Shown: in pieces, positions 22,367 through 33,562 of the stretch
Position numbering within the stretch: position 1 is the stretch's first letter
Layout of the letters: the number at the start of each line of letters is the position of its first letter
From: Nevskia sp.
Lineage (GTDB): Bacteria > Pseudomonadota > Gammaproteobacteria > Nevskiales > Nevskiaceae
Direction of reading: 5' to 3'
NCBI GenBank assembly: GCA_031291075.1
Contig: JARLJS010000022.1
Coordinates: 19,950 to 83,949, forward strand
Length of the DNA: 64,000 nt
Position numbers and translations under genes: made by a program
Notes under the pieces: model-generated
The model's database searches: none
Told to the model about the DNA's origin: nothing
Seen by the model: only the letters and a program-made list of their open reading frames with translations

Positions 22367-23272
22367 ATGATTTCGAACAAGCCGGCGGTGATCGTCGCCG
22401 CCGTCGTGGGGTTGGCCGCCGCCTGGGGCGGCGCGGTGTTCGGTGCCGGTTATCGCTTTGAAGCCCCCGACGTACTCGACCTGTCGACCGTGCAACCGCT
22501 GCTGCCCCTCGAGCAGGGCGATCCGATCGCGGCAGTCCCCCTTGCGGCTGACATCGCCACGGCGATCCTGGCGGCGCCTGAAGTTGGCAACGAGGCGCCC
22601 GGCCAGGTGCCCATGCTCGACGGTAGCGACAAGGTTGCGCGCAAGCAGGAGCAGGCGCGGATCGCCGCCGAGTCGACGGCCGTGCGGCGTGCGGGCAAGA
22701 CGCTGACGATCGACACCGGGGCTGCCGGCCCGGTGAAATTCAGCGACCATGGTTCATCGTCCAGGGACGCCGCCGACGGCGAGCTGTTCCTGTACGCCGG
22801 ACGCATCGGGGCGGCGTCCTATCACCGGGTCGAGGAGCGGTTCCTGGCGGACGTTCCCGGCTCATACCTGATGAACCCTGCCAGCGGCAGGATGGTATTC
22901 GCGCCCAATGGCAGCTACGTCGTGCAGCTTTCGCCCGACGGCAGGTGGCTGCTGAGCATGAGCCCGGGCGATACGCATGTGCTGCTGGTCGTGATGGCTC
23001 TCGCGGCCGATGGTCCGGGTCTTGCGCTGGTCTGCCGCAGCGCAACCACCAACGGCGCGCTCGCCGCCTTCAAGGGTTGGTACGATGCCCGCTCGCTGGA
23101 CCTGGTTCTGACCCCCCTGGTGCTGGCGCCGGGCAAGCCGGGGCAGGGGGCTGCCGCGCTGCTGCCGTCCGAGCCCATTCCCGTGCGCCTCGCCCTCGAC
23201 GATCAGGGCTGGCACCCGCAAACTCCGGACCCGAAGGCCCTGGAGCGGATCGGGTACACCTGCCGGCGCTGA
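22367..23272 (+). CDS. hypothetical protein with N-terminal membrane anchor
   Basis: ORF with hydrophobic N-terminus and GC-rich coding pattern; no family recognised. Confidence 0.55.
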   Translation: MISNKPAVIVAAVVGLAAAWGGAVFGAGYRFEAPDVLDLSTVQPLLPLEQGDPIAAVPLAADIATAILAAPEVGNEAPGQVPMLDGSDKVARKQEQARIAAESTAVRRAGKTLTIDTGAAGPVKFSDHGSSSRDAADGELFLYAGRIGAASYHRVEERFLADVPGSYLMNPASGRMVFAPNGSYVVQLSPDGRWLLSMSPGDTHVLLVVMALAADGPGLALVCRSATTNGALAAFKGWYDARSLDLVLTPLVLAPGKPGQGAAALLPSEPIPVRLALDDQGWHPQTPDPKALERIGYTCRR

Positions 23273-23342
23273 GCCTCAAGCCGCGGCGCGGCGGTGGGCG
23301 TGCCTTATACTTGCCGTCCGCCGCAGAGCCGCGAAGGCGCGT

Positions 23343-24713
23343 GTGACTACGATGAGCAATGATGTTCCCCACGGGTGGAGCCCGGAATCCTGGCAGTCCC
23401 GCCCCGCCGTACAACAACCTGTTTATCCTGATGCGGAGGCGCTGCGGCTGGCCCTGGCCGAACTGGCCCGGCTGCCGCCGTTGGTGACGTCCTGGGAGGT
23501 CAACAACCTCAAGGCCCAGCTGGCGGAAGCGCAGGCCGGCAGCCGGTTCGTGCTGCAGGGCGGCGATTGCGCCGAAAGCTTCGCCGACTGCGAGTCGGCT
23601 CTCATCGCCAACCGGCTCAAGGTGCTGCTGCAGATGAGCCTGGTGCTGGTGCACGGCCTGCGCAAGCGGGTGGTGCGCATCGGCCGTTTCGCCGGCCAGT
23701 ATGCCAAGCCGCGCTCGGCCGACACCGAGACGCGCGGCGGCGTGACCCTGCCGTGCTACCGCGGCGACCTGGTCAACGCGCCGGAGTTCACCGAAACGGC
23801 GCGCGCCGCCGACCCCCAGCGCCTGCTGGAAGGCCACAAGCGCTCCGCCCTGACCATGAACTTCACGCGCGGCCTGATCGACGGCGGCTTCGCCGATCTC
23901 CATCACCCCGAGTACTGGAACCTGGACTGGGTCGAGCACGTGGTCCACGCCAACGAGTACCGCCAGCGGGTCGAGGCCATCGGCGAATCGCTGCGCTTCA
24001 TCGAAACCCTGGCGGGACAGACCATCAGCGACTTCAACCGCGTCGAGTTCTATACCTCGCACGAGGCGCTGCTGCTTCACGCGGAGGCCGCGCAGACGCG
24101 GCGCGTGCCGCGCCAGCCCGGCTGGTACAACCTGTCGACCCACTTCCCGTGGATCGGCATGCGCACCGCCGCGGTCGACGGCGCCCATGTCGAGTACTGC
24201 CGCGGCATCCGCAACCCGATCGGGGTCAAGGTTGGCCAGGCGATGAGCGCGGAGTGGGTGCTGCAGCTGTGCGAACTGCTCAACCCGGCCAACGAGCCAG
24301 GCCGGCTGGTGCTGATCCACCGCATGGGGGCGGCCAGGATCGCCCAGTATCTGCCGCCGCTGATCGAGGCGGTGCGCGCCAAGGGCCACCGCGTGCTGTG
24401 GCTGTGCGATCCCATGCACGGCAATACCCAGACGCTCGCCAACGGCCTGAAGACCCGCGCCTTCGCCGACATCCTGGCCGAGATCGAACAGGCCTTCGCC
24501 CTCCACGCCGGCTGCGGTTCCCAGCTCGGCGGCGTGCACCTCGAGCTCACCGGCGAGCATGTCACCGAGTGCCTGGGTGGCGCGCGCGATCTCAGTGCCA
24601 GCGACCTGGAACGGGCCTATCGTAGTGCGGTCGATCCGCGCCTGAACTACGAGCAGGCGCTGGAGCTGGCTCTGCGAATCGTGTCCATCAAGGGTGCGGC
24701 CGGGACCGCATAG
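23343..24713 (+). CDS. class II 3-deoxy-7-phosphoheptulonate synthase
   Basis: WSPESWQSRPAVQQPVYPD; FVLQGGDCAESFADC; RIGRFAGQYAKPRS; WLCDPMHGNT; GGVHLELTGEHVTECLGG. Confidence 0.96.
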   Translation: MTTMSNDVPHGWSPESWQSRPAVQQPVYPDAEALRLALAELARLPPLVTSWEVNNLKAQLAEAQAGSRFVLQGGDCAESFADCESALIANRLKVLLQMSLVLVHGLRKRVVRIGRFAGQYAKPRSADTETRGGVTLPCYRGDLVNAPEFTETARAADPQRLLEGHKRSALTMNFTRGLIDGGFADLHHPEYWNLDWVEHVVHANEYRQRVEAIGESLRFIETLAGQTISDFNRVEFYTSHEALLLHAEAAQTRRVPRQPGWYNLSTHFPWIGMRTAAVDGAHVEYCRGIRNPIGVKVGQAMSAEWVLQLCELLNPANEPGRLVLIHRMGAARIAQYLPPLIEAVRAKGHRVLWLCDPMHGNTQTLANGLKTRAFADILAEIEQAFALHAGCGSQLGGVHLELTGEHVTECLGGARDLSASDLERAYRSAVDPRLNYEQALELALRIVSIKGAAGTA

Positions 24714-24782
24714 GAAGGGCCCTGCCCGCATCCGTCGCGAGTGGATCGAGTGCCTGCGCTCGCTACGCTCTTGAGATAGGTT

Positions 24783-26354
24783 CTAAGCTGGGCCCGGCGT
24801 GTCCAGCACGGTCCGTATCATCCGGGCCAGGTCCTGCTTGCGATAGGGCTTGCGCAGCATCGCCCCGGGCGGCAGATCCTGCGCTTCCTGTCCTGGCGCC
24901 GCTCCCACGCTGGCATAGCCGGTGGTGAACAGCACTTTCAGCCCCGGCTGCAGCTGCCGCGCTGCGGCCGCCAGTTCGTAGCCGTTCATGCCCTCCGGCA
25001 TGCCGATGTCGGTGAACAGCAGGTCGAATCGCTGCCCGGCCTCGAACAGCGCCAGCGCCGCCGGGCCGTGCTCCGCTGTGCACACCTCGTAGCCCATCTC
25101 TCTCAGTTGTACCTCGGCCACCATGCGAAGGTCGGCATTGTCGTCCACCAGCAGGATCGTCTCGCCGTTGCGGGGCACAGTTTCGGCCGGCAGCGGCGAC
25201 GGGTCCGCGGTGGCATGCTGCTCCCGCTTGCCGGCCTTGGGCAGATAGAGCTTGACCGTGGTGCCGGTGCCGACCTCGCTGTAGATCTTGAGGTGTCCGT
25301 TGCACTGCCTGGCGAACGAGTAGATCATGCTCAGCCCCAGCCCGGTACCCTTGCCCTGCTGCTTGGTGGTGAAGAACGGTTCGGTGGCGCGCGCAACCAC
25401 GTCCGGTGGCATGCCGGTGCCGGTGTCGGTGACCGACAGCACGACATATTCGCCCGCCAGCACGCCGGGATGCAGCGCGGCATAGTGCTCGTCCAGCTCC
25501 ACGTTGGCGGTGGCGATCGCCAGCGTTCCCCCTTGCGGCATGGCGTCGCGGGCGTTGATGGCCAGGTTGATCAGGGCGTCTTCCACGCGCGAAGGGTCGG
25601 CTTGCGACAGCCACAGCCCGTTGGCGAGCGTGGTCGAGATGTGAATGCTTTCGCCCAGGGTGCGCTGCAGCATCGCGACGGTGCTGGGTAAAATGGCATT
25701 GAGGTCGATCACTCTCGGGTTCAGCGGTTCCTGGCGGGCGAAGGTGAGCAGGCGCTTGGTCAGCTCGGCGCCGCGCAGCGCCGCGTTGAGGATGGCGGTG
25801 GCCAGTTCCGTCTGGATCGGGTTGCTGCGCAGGGATTCGATCAGCACTTCGACGTTGCCGACAATGACGCCGAGCACGTTGTTGAAGTCGTGCGCGATGC
25901 CTCCGGTGAGCTTACCGATGGCGTCCATCTTCAACGCATGCAAGAGCTGTTGCTGCACGGCCTTGCTTTCGGCGCGCGTGCCGGCGTCGCGCAGGCCGCG
26001 CTCGATCGCCGGCAGCAGCCGGGTCAGGGCGTTCTTGGCCATGAAATCATGGGCGCCGGCGCGCATCGCCTCCACCGCCGTTTCCTCGCCTACCGTGCCG
26101 GACACGATAAGGAAGGGCAGGTCCAGCTCCGCCTGTCTCACCATGGTCAGCGCCGCCTTGGCGCTGAAACGCGGCATCGAGTAGTCCGAGACGACCAGGT
26201 CCCAGGTCTGCGCGGTGAGGGCGGCGGCCATCGCCTCCGGGGTATCGACCCGCTGGAACGACAGCGCGTAGTCGCCGCGCCGCAGTTCGCGCAGCAACAG
26301 GGCCGCGTCGCTCTCGCTGTCTTCGACGATGAGTACCCGCAGCGGTCGCTTCAT
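24783..26354 (-). CDS. hybrid histidine kinase (REC-HisKA-HATPase-REC)
   Basis: N-terminal LRVLIVEDSESDAALLLREL; GGIAHDFNNVLGVIVG; TGTGMPPDV, GTGLGLSMIYSF; C-terminal ILLVDDNADLRMVAEVQL. Confidence 0.92.
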   Translation of the reverse strand: MKRPLRVLIVEDSESDAALLLRELRRGDYALSFQRVDTPEAMAAALTAQTWDLVVSDYSMPRFSAKAALTMVRQAELDLPFLIVSGTVGEETAVEAMRAGAHDFMAKNALTRLLPAIERGLRDAGTRAESKAVQQQLLHALKMDAIGKLTGGIAHDFNNVLGVIVGNVEVLIESLRSNPIQTELATAILNAALRGAELTKRLLTFARQEPLNPRVIDLNAILPSTVAMLQRTLGESIHISTTLANGLWLSQADPSRVEDALINLAINARDAMPQGGTLAIATANVELDEHYAALHPGVLAGEYVVLSVTDTGTGMPPDVVARATEPFFTTKQQGKGTGLGLSMIYSFARQCNGHLKIYSEVGTGTTVKLYLPKAGKREQHATADPSPLPAETVPRNGETILLVDDNADLRMVAEVQLREMGYEVCTAEHGPAALALFEAGQRFDLLFTDIGMPEGMNGYELAAAARQLQPGLKVLFTTGYASVGAAPGQEAQDLPPGAMLRKPYRKQDLARMIRTVLDTPGPA

Positions 26355-26369
26355 AAGGGCCTCCGCGGT

Positions 26370-26819
26370 TCAGCCGCCGCGCGGTTCCGGCGGGGGGATG
26401 TTCAGCACCAGCCAGTACAGCCCGAGGTTTTGCACGGCTTCGGCGAATTGCTGGAAGTCCACCGGCTTGCGCACGTAGCTGTTGGCGCCGAGCAGGTAGC
26501 CTCGCATGCGGTCCTGCTCCTCGACGGAGGAGGTCAGGATCACCACCGGCAGCAGCCGGGTGCGGTCGTCGGCGCGGATGCGCTTGAGCACGTCCAAGCC
26601 GTCGATCTTCGGCAGGTTCAGATCCAGCAGGATGAGCTGCGGCAGGGCTTTCAGGTAGGCGCCGTCGGCGGGCGCCCTGCCGAACAGGTATTCCAGCGCC
26701 TCGGCCCCGTCACGTACCACCGCCACTTCGTTGCGGATGTTGCCCTTGCGCAGCGCCCGCAGCGTCAGCGTCTCGTCCATCGCGTTGTCCTCCACTAGCA
26801 GGATGGTGGTTTCGTTCAT
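26370..26819 (-). CDS. response regulator (Rcp1-like single REC domain)
   Basis: [72 protein letters not shown]. Confidence 0.92.
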   Translation of the reverse strand: MNETTILLVEDNAMDETLTLRALRKGNIRNEVAVVRDGAEALEYLFGRAPADGAYLKALPQLILLDLNLPKIDGLDVLKRIRADDRTRLLPVVILTSSVEEQDRMRGYLLGANSYVRKPVDFQQFAEAVQNLGLYWLVLNIPPPEPRGG

Positions 26820-28096
26820 GCTGGCGGTTCTCCTGCAGCTTGCTCCACGGCGGGGCTGAGGGTGAAATGGAACTCCGCGCCGCGATCGACCCGGCCCTCG
26901 GCCCAGATGCGGCCGCCGTGACGGTGCACGATACGCTGCACGGTGGCCAGGCCGACGCCGGTGCCCTCGAACTGCTCGGCCGCGTGCAGGCGCTGGAACA
27001 CGCCGAACAGCTTGGCCGAGTAGGCCATGTCGAAGCCGGCGCCGTTGTCGCGGACGACAAATGCACTGGCGCCGCCGGCGTCGGCGTAACTGGACACCTC
27101 GATGCGCGCGGGCTGTCTCGTCCGCGTGAACTTGAAAGCGTTGCCCAGCAGGTTCTCGAAAGCCACCTTGAGCAGGCGTGGATCGGCGCTGGCGCGGAGG
27201 CCTTCGGCGATCAGCCATTCGACCGGGCGCTGCGGCGCCTGGCGCTGCAGCGCTTCCGCTACGGCGCGTGCGATCTGCGTCAGATCGACCGGCTCCCGGT
27301 GCAGCTCGCTGCGGGTGATGCGCGACAGGTTGAGCAGGTCGTCGATCAGCAGCCCCATCTGCTGCGCCGCCTGTCGCAGGTGACGCAGATAGACTTTGCC
27401 CTGCTCGTCGAGCAGGGGTGTGTAGTCCTCCAGCAGCGCCAGGCTGAAACCGTCGATGCCGCGCAGCGGCGCGCGCAGGTCGTGCGCCACCGAGTAGCTG
27501 AACGCGTCGAGCTCGCGGTTGGCCGCCTCGGTGGCGAGGCGGCGCAGCTCCAGCTCCTCCAGCGCCGCCTTGAGCTGCCGGTTGACGTCCTTGAGCTCGT
27601 CGGCCCGCCGCCTCACCTCAGCCTCCATCCGGTCGTTGCGCCGCCGCTCGGAGCCGGCGGGGCTGCGCGAGCGGATGAACTCGGTGATGTCCTCGACGTG
27701 ATGGATGATGAAGGCGACGCCGCCATCGGCGCCGATGACCGGCGTGTTGACCGGGCTCCAGTAACGTTCCTCGAACCCTTCGGCGTCGCGTCGTGGGATA
27801 TCGTATTTCTGCACGCCCATGACATCCTGCACGCGCTGGTGCAGGACCCTCGCCAGGGAAGCGCGCAGGTCGCCCGGGCCGCGCACCACGGGTTCCTCCG
27901 GGTTGTCCGGAAACACTTCGAACAGCGGGCGGCCCACGATGTCGTGCCGGGATGTTCCGGTGACGGACAGGTACAGGTCGTTCACCGCGGCGATGGTGAA
28001 CACCGGGTCGGTATGCAGCAGCAGGTAGGGGTGCGGTGCCGCTTCGAAGATCGACCGGAAATCCGCTTCCGCCACCTCGCCAATCGCGGCGGCCAT
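26816..28096 (-). CDS. PAS domain sensor histidine kinase
   Basis: PAS-like N-terminus; [52 protein letters not shown]. Confidence 0.92.
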   Translation of the reverse strand: MAAAIGEVAEADFRSIFEAAPHPYLLLHTDPVFTIAAVNDLYLSVTGTSRHDIVGRPLFEVFPDNPEEPVVRGPGDLRASLARVLHQRVQDVMGVQKYDIPRRDAEGFEERYWSPVNTPVIGADGGVAFIIHHVEDITEFIRSRSPAGSERRRNDRMEAEVRRRADELKDVNRQLKAALEELELRRLATEAANRELDAFSYSVAHDLRAPLRGIDGFSLALLEDYTPLLDEQGKVYLRHLRQAAQQMGLLIDDLLNLSRITRSELHREPVDLTQIARAVAEALQRQAPQRPVEWLIAEGLRASADPRLLKVAFENLLGNAFKFTRTRQPARIEVSSYADAGGASAFVVRDNGAGFDMAYSAKLFGVFQRLHAAEQFEGTGVGLATVQRIVHRHGGRIWAEGRVDRGAEFHFTLSPAVEQAAGEPPA

Positions 28097-28103
28097 GGCT
28101 GTT

Positions 28104-29345
28104 TCAGCGGAAACGGATCACGCTTTGCGCGTCGTTGGCGGGTTCGCGGCGCTGCTGCACCCAGTCCAGCATGTCCACGAACGGCAACGGCCGGCTGAAG
28201 TAGTAGCCCTGCAGGCCGGTGGCGCCGAGCTGGGTCAGCAGGGTGGCCGTCGGCTCGGTCTCAACGCCCTCGGCCACCGTTTCCAGGCCGATGCTGCGCG
28301 CCAGCTCGATCACCGATTTGACGATGGCGAAGGAGTCGGCCGAGCCGAGCGCATCGCCGACAAAGGACTTGTCGATCTTGAGTTCCGAGAACGGCATCTG
28401 GCGCAGCGCCTTGAGTGAGGAGAAGCCGATGCCGAAATCGTCCATCGCGAGCTGGAACCCCTTCAGGCGCAGCCGGGTCAGGATGTCGATCATCGCGCCG
28501 CTGTTACCCATCGCGACGCTTTCGGTCACCTCCAGGCAGATACCGTCGATGGGGATGCCGGAAGCGTTGATGAGCTGCACCAGGCGGTCGGGAAAATCCA
28601 GACCGTGCAGGTTGACGCCGGAGATGTTGACCGAGATCGGGATCGGGCAGCCCATCGCACTGAGCCGTGCGTGCTGCCATACGGCGGTTTCGAACACCCA
28701 CATGGTGAGGCGGTCGATGACCGCCTCGTCCTCCTCGGCGATGCGCACGAAGCGGTCGGGCGCCACCAGGCCGAGCTTGGGATGGCGCCAGCGCAGCAGC
28801 GCTTCGAGACGCGTCACCACGCGTGTGGCCGACGACAGGATCGGTTGCAGGTGCAGTTCCATTTCCCCGCCCTCGATCGCCTGCATTACCGCGGCCGGGC
28901 TGAACTGGCCGTCGCTGTCCGCGGGATTCTCCAGCGCGTCCGGCACGGAGGCGCTGGACGCGGTTTGCCCCAGAGATTGCTCGATCGCTTCCAGCACTTC
29001 GCGGATCCGCGCCACGCGGATCGGCTTGGTCAGGGTGGCGATCACCGCCAGCCCCAGCGATTCCCCGACCTGGCGGGCCGATGCCAGCACCCGGGCGTCG
29101 AAGCCGCTGATGAGCGCGATGCTGCCGGTGAAACCCTGGCGGTTGAGAAAGCGCAGCTGTTCCACGCCGTCGCTGCTGCCGCCGAGCTGCAGGTCGAGGA
29201 CGATGGCGTCCGGCGCGCGCGTCCGGAAATGCGCCTGGAACTCGCCGGAAGTCCCGGACGTTTCCACCGTCCAGCCACGGTCCCGCGCAACCATGCCGAT
29301 GTAGGTCGACATGCCCAGCTCGTCATCCAGTATGAGCAGGTGCAT
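28104..29345 (-). CDS. REC-EAL response regulator (putative c-di-GMP phosphodiesterase)
   Basis: [68 protein letters not shown]; possible GTG start at 29354. Confidence 0.9.
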   Translation of the reverse strand: MHLLILDDELGMSTYIGMVARDRGWTVETSGTSGEFQAHFRTRAPDAIVLDLQLGGSSDGVEQLRFLNRQGFTGSIALISGFDARVLASARQVGESLGLAVIATLTKPIRVARIREVLEAIEQSLGQTASSASVPDALENPADSDGQFSPAAVMQAIEGGEMELHLQPILSSATRVVTRLEALLRWRHPKLGLVAPDRFVRIAEEDEAVIDRLTMWVFETAVWQHARLSAMGCPIPISVNISGVNLHGLDFPDRLVQLINASGIPIDGICLEVTESVAMGNSGAMIDILTRLRLKGFQLAMDDFGIGFSSLKALRQMPFSELKIDKSFVGDALGSADSFAIVKSVIELARSIGLETVAEGVETEPTATLLTQLGATGLQGYYFSRPLPFVDMLDWVQQRREPANDAQSVIRFR

Positions 29346-29644
29346 GTCAGGCACTATAGCCCCGGTAGCAGGATTTGTTGAGTATCACCTTCGTATCTCC
29401 GATTAGTGGCCGCCGGGCGGCCGCGGATCGCCGCGGTGATTGCGCGAAGGTACGGTGACGGTTTGGAACGGCCGCCTTCGCGTCGTGTGGGACAGGCGAT
29501 TCCCCTGATAATCCCGGCGTATCCTTTAGGCCTGCCCTATAGCCAGCATGTTGGCGCGTCCGCGCTCAAAAGACCGCCAAGTGCGTCACACTTCGCCGCG
29601 AGCGGCGGTTGCGAAGAGCTAAGCGGACAAGGAGCCGCAGCCGG

Positions 29645-30703
29645 TCAATAGGTCACGGTGACGGTGATCGTGTCGCTGTAGGTCCCGGGCTTCGGCGTGG
29701 TCTGCGCCTGGACGCGGCCGTAGACAGTGTAGTTCTGGCCACTGCCGTTGCCGGTACCGCTGGCCGTGCCGGTTCCGGAAGTGCCGTCGCCCCACACCGT
29801 GGCGTAGCTGGATCCCGTATAGAGCTCGTAGTGCACCACGGCGCCGCCGCTACCCGCCATCTGCCGGTCGGTGAGGCTGGCGCCGCTGGTAGTTCCCTGG
29901 CTGAGGGCGATGGTGTAGTTGTCGCTCTCGGTGCAGGTGGCGGTGATGGTGCCGTTGGCGGTCACCGGGCCGGTCAGCACGCCGACGCTGCCGCCGAAAT
30001 TGATGGTGGTGGCGGACACCAGGCAGTCGTTGACCACGCTGGCGGTGGAGTTGAAGGCGAACGTGCCGCCCGAGTTGTTGGTTCCGGAGGTGCAGGGGGT
30101 CGGGGTGCCCGGCAGGAAGAACAGCGAATACGAGAAGTTGTAGCTGACGGCAGTCTCGCTGCCGCCGAAGCCCTGCAGGTAAGAGCCGGACGGCGCGGTT
30201 GTGTTCTGGCTCGACTGCAGGTAGCCGTAGATCGGTACCGTGACCTGCGTCACGCCGCCCAGGATCAGGCTGCTGACCGTCATGTTGACGACCAGCGGGT
30301 AAGGCGGTTCGCTGTAGTGGCTGCCCCAGATGGTGGTATGTGCAGAGTCCTGGTAAAGGTTGTAGTTCAGCGTATTGGCCCCGCTGCTCATCACCCGCCC
30401 CGGGGCGGCGCCGCCGATATCCAGGCATATGGAGAAATTGGCCGAGCCGGTGACCAGGAACGCCAGGCTGCAGGTCACCGTGATGCTGCTGCTGGTCGAG
30501 TAGTTGCTTCCGCCCACCGGATCCACGTTGCCGAAGGCGATGGTCGGGGAGGTCGCGCTACAGCCCTGGATCTGGGCCCTGACCGGCGCGCTGCACAGCA
30601 GCAGGGCCGCAAGGCCCAGCAGCGCCGGCAGGCGCAGCGGCGCGACGAAGCGGGGCAGGCCGGGGCCCGGCGCGGCACCGGATTCCAAATTGATACGGCT
30701 CAT
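29645..30703 (-). CDS. spore coat U domain protein with two SCPU-like halves (putative tip subunit)
   Basis: Two halves, each CxxS..I.FG..; C-terminal YTVYGRVQAQTTPKPGTYSDTITVTVTY. Confidence 0.85.
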   Translation of the reverse strand: MSRINLESGAAPGPGLPRFVAPLRLPALLGLAALLLCSAPVRAQIQGCSATSPTIAFGNVDPVGGSNYSTSSSITVTCSLAFLVTGSANFSICLDIGGAAPGRVMSSGANTLNYNLYQDSAHTTIWGSHYSEPPYPLVVNMTVSSLILGGVTQVTVPIYGYLQSSQNTTAPSGSYLQGFGGSETAVSYNFSYSLFFLPGTPTPCTSGTNNSGGTFAFNSTASVVNDCLVSATTINFGGSVGVLTGPVTANGTITATCTESDNYTIALSQGTTSGASLTDRQMAGSGGAVVHYELYTGSSYATVWGDGTSGTGTASGTGNGSGQNYTVYGRVQAQTTPKPGTYSDTITVTVTY

Positions 30704-30842
30704 GACGCAATCTCCCGTATGACACCAAGGTAGCGCCGCATGCGCCCGCCGGCGCAGCTGACGCGGCGCAGCGGTATGCCCGGACCGACATTAGGACCCT
30801 CCAGGCGGTTCCAGGCATAGGGCTGTTGCATGAAGGTCGGCC

Positions 30843-33401
30843 TCATTTGGGCGCGCAGACCACGGGGCCGATGGTCGGCAGCGTGTTGCTGTTGGCGGGC
30901 GGGTGGTAATCGAACTCGGCGGAACAGCTCAGGTGCGCGCCGGGACCATTGTTGCGGGCCGCGAGGTGATTGTGCGCCTGCAGGTCCTCGATGAACGCCT
31001 GGCCGTCGTAGCCGACCACGAAGTCCTGGCCGGACTCGGTGTCCCTCACCAGTGTGCCGCTCGGCAATGGTGCGCCACTGCGGTCCACCAGGATCACGGT
31101 CGCCGCCGTGTAGTGGCGGATGGCGAAGTGGACGAGCACGCCGGCCTGGCTGCGTGGCGTGATGTCCAGCTTGTTCACCGGGATGCTGGCGTCCGCCGGC
31201 AGCACCAGGCTGTCGATCTCCAGGTGGTTGTGCTGGTAGGAGTTCAGGTCCGGGATGAGCAGGTGTCCGCTGCGGTCGGTGTTGCCCATCACCCGGTTCT
31301 CGTTCAGCACCGGGATGCCGGTGACGCCGTCCGTCGAGACCAGGGCGAAGCTGTCGTAGATATGGCGGGAAGGCTCGAACACGCGGTCCATGAACACCAG
31401 CCCGCCGTTGCCTTCCAGCGACAGCAACGTCTGGTCGCCGGCCTTCTGGGCGGAACCGGTGAATTCGCCGTATCGCCCCAGGTAGCCGGCGCGTGCCAGC
31501 CGGGTGTAGTTGCTGCTGCCCTCGTTGTCCTGCAGGCCCCATTCCCAGCCGCCGTTGTAGTCAGCCGACTTGACCACGTTGCCGCCGTAGTTGGTCTGCC
31601 CTGAGCTGCGGCCGCCGTTGACGAAGCCGACCACGCGACTGCCGAAGTTGATCGACAGGCCAAGCCAGAAGCCGTAGCCATGGCTGCTGTCGAAGTCCCG
31701 GTAGGCGTTGCCGAACAGGCTGCACCAGCTGATCACCTGCGCGGTATAGGAGAACGAAGCGATGCGCGACACGGGGTTGTTGTTGACCGTCGTCGTGTTG
31801 GTGATCAGGATCGGAGCGCCCGGCTGATTGACAGTCGGCGTGGACAGCGGAACCGGCAGCAGGGGATTCTCGGTATGGATGTAGCTGACACCGATGCTCT
31901 GCGTGCGCAGGATCGGCATCGACAAGTTGACCTGGTCGAAGATGCGTGGCGGCGGCGCTCCGCCGATCGTCGCCAGGTCGCGGTATTCGTGCAGGGTGCG
32001 GGTGGTCTGGGCCACGAAGCTGATGTGCGGCAGGATCAGCTGGTAGCCCAGGCTGGCCTGGTTGCCGGCGCTGGTGCCCACGCTGCCCGCGACGGCGGCG
32101 TTGACCACCCCCCACTGGCCCAGCCGCAGCAGCGCGCCCTCGCCCGCGTTGTACAGGCCGGCGGTGGCCTCGCCGTGGCCCTCGAAGGTGAAGGCGTCGG
32201 ACCAGCCGTAGCGGTAGGTGTAATTGAAGCTGGGCGTTTCGCCGTAATCGAACGACTTGAGGCCGTAGTTGCGGCGCAGGAAGCCGCCCTCGAAGGAATA
32301 GCTCGACAGGCCGCTGGCGACCATGCGGTTGTCGATGTAGATGGGCACGGTGGTGCTGACCTGGCGGCCGAGCGCGTCGCGCACCACCAGTTGCGCCTGC
32401 CCCGCGCCGGTAAGCGCCACCGGGTTGTTGATCACGAACGGGCCGGTGGGCACCTCGCTGCTGAACTGGCGCACGTTGTTGATGTACAGGTCCACGGCCG
32501 AGGGCACCGCCGCGCTGCCCGACAGTGTCGGCACCGGAAAGGTGATCAGGTCCGGCCGCAACGAGAAGTTACGGCGGAACTGGAAGCCGCCCATGCGCAC
32601 CGACCGCGACCAGCTCAGTGACGAGGAGATGGCATCGCCGGCCTGGGCGGTGGTAAGCGCCTGCGGGTCGTCGTAGTGCCAGGCGCTGTCCAGGCGGGTA
32701 TAGGGATCGAGGGCGCCGCCAGCGCGAATCACGCCGGTGTTGTCGAAGATGCCGAGCGGGTTGAACAGACGCGCCTCGTTCAACATGCTGAACGAGGTCT
32801 CGGTGCGATGGCCACCCTCCAGGAACGCGTCGTAGTTGAGGACCAGACCGGTATCGGCAGCGGCGGCGGGCGGGTGGCCCGAACGCGCCCCGATCAGGTT
32901 CGGCTCGATCAGCTGGTTGGTGACCGTCAGGTCGATGGATTGCCGCGCGGCGTCGTAGCGGTATTGCAGGCCTGGAACCTGGTCCAGGGGCAACAGGCCG
33001 GCTTCGCCGGCCGAGGCGCGGTCCAGGCGGATGCGCTTCAGCTCCGGCAGATCCTTCAGTTCCTCGGTCTTGAGCCCGATCTGCTTGAGGTCCTCCACGT
33101 CGGCGAACAGGCGCCCGTCCTTCAGGTAGAACGGTGCCACCGTCTGTGTCGGTTGGCCGTTGAGGGTGACTTCGAGGTACAGCGGCGTGGAGAATGCGGG
33201 GTTGGGCGCCCCAGGGGGCTGCGCCGGCGTCGGCGGCGTGGGTGGCTTGCCGAGGTCCAGGGCCGAGGGGCTGGCTGCCCATGCCGCGTGCAGCGCCATC
33301 ATCCCGGCTGAGGCTGCGGTTGCCAGGGCCGGGCGATAGCGGATCCCGGGCGCGGCGGTCGGGACCCGCGGACCGCGGCGCGGTGGATATTTCAGGCTCA
33401 T
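30843..33401 (-). CDS. fimbrial outer membrane usher protein
   Basis: YLEVTLNGQPTQTVAPFYLKDGRLFADVEDL; YRYDAARQSIDLTV; VGYDGQAFIEDL; start MSLKYPP. Confidence 0.93.
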   Translation of the reverse strand: MSLKYPPRRGPRVPTAAPGIRYRPALATAASAGMMALHAAWAASPSALDLGKPPTPPTPAQPPGAPNPAFSTPLYLEVTLNGQPTQTVAPFYLKDGRLFADVEDLKQIGLKTEELKDLPELKRIRLDRASAGEAGLLPLDQVPGLQYRYDAARQSIDLTVTNQLIEPNLIGARSGHPPAAAADTGLVLNYDAFLEGGHRTETSFSMLNEARLFNPLGIFDNTGVIRAGGALDPYTRLDSAWHYDDPQALTTAQAGDAISSSLSWSRSVRMGGFQFRRNFSLRPDLITFPVPTLSGSAAVPSAVDLYINNVRQFSSEVPTGPFVINNPVALTGAGQAQLVVRDALGRQVSTTVPIYIDNRMVASGLSSYSFEGGFLRRNYGLKSFDYGETPSFNYTYRYGWSDAFTFEGHGEATAGLYNAGEGALLRLGQWGVVNAAVAGSVGTSAGNQASLGYQLILPHISFVAQTTRTLHEYRDLATIGGAPPPRIFDQVNLSMPILRTQSIGVSYIHTENPLLPVPLSTPTVNQPGAPILITNTTTVNNNPVSRIASFSYTAQVISWCSLFGNAYRDFDSSHGYGFWLGLSINFGSRVVGFVNGGRSSGQTNYGGNVVKSADYNGGWEWGLQDNEGSSNYTRLARAGYLGRYGEFTGSAQKAGDQTLLSLEGNGGLVFMDRVFEPSRHIYDSFALVSTDGVTGIPVLNENRVMGNTDRSGHLLIPDLNSYQHNHLEIDSLVLPADASIPVNKLDITPRSQAGVLVHFAIRHYTAATVILVDRSGAPLPSGTLVRDTESGQDFVVGYDGQAFIEDLQAHNHLAARNNGPGAHLSCSAEFDYHPPANSNTLPTIGPVVCAPK

Positions 33402-33562
33402 GATCGGTTTATTGTTGGGGCCTGTTGCCGCGCTTTGCCTGGCAGCGTGCGTCCTGTCCCGGCGACCCGCCTCGCTTATGCGCGGTCGCACTTCCCTGTC
33501 CTCGCTCCTGCCTGGGCCTGGGTGCGTTCTGGTGCTCCGTTTGTGGTTGGCGTAGTCGTCGG

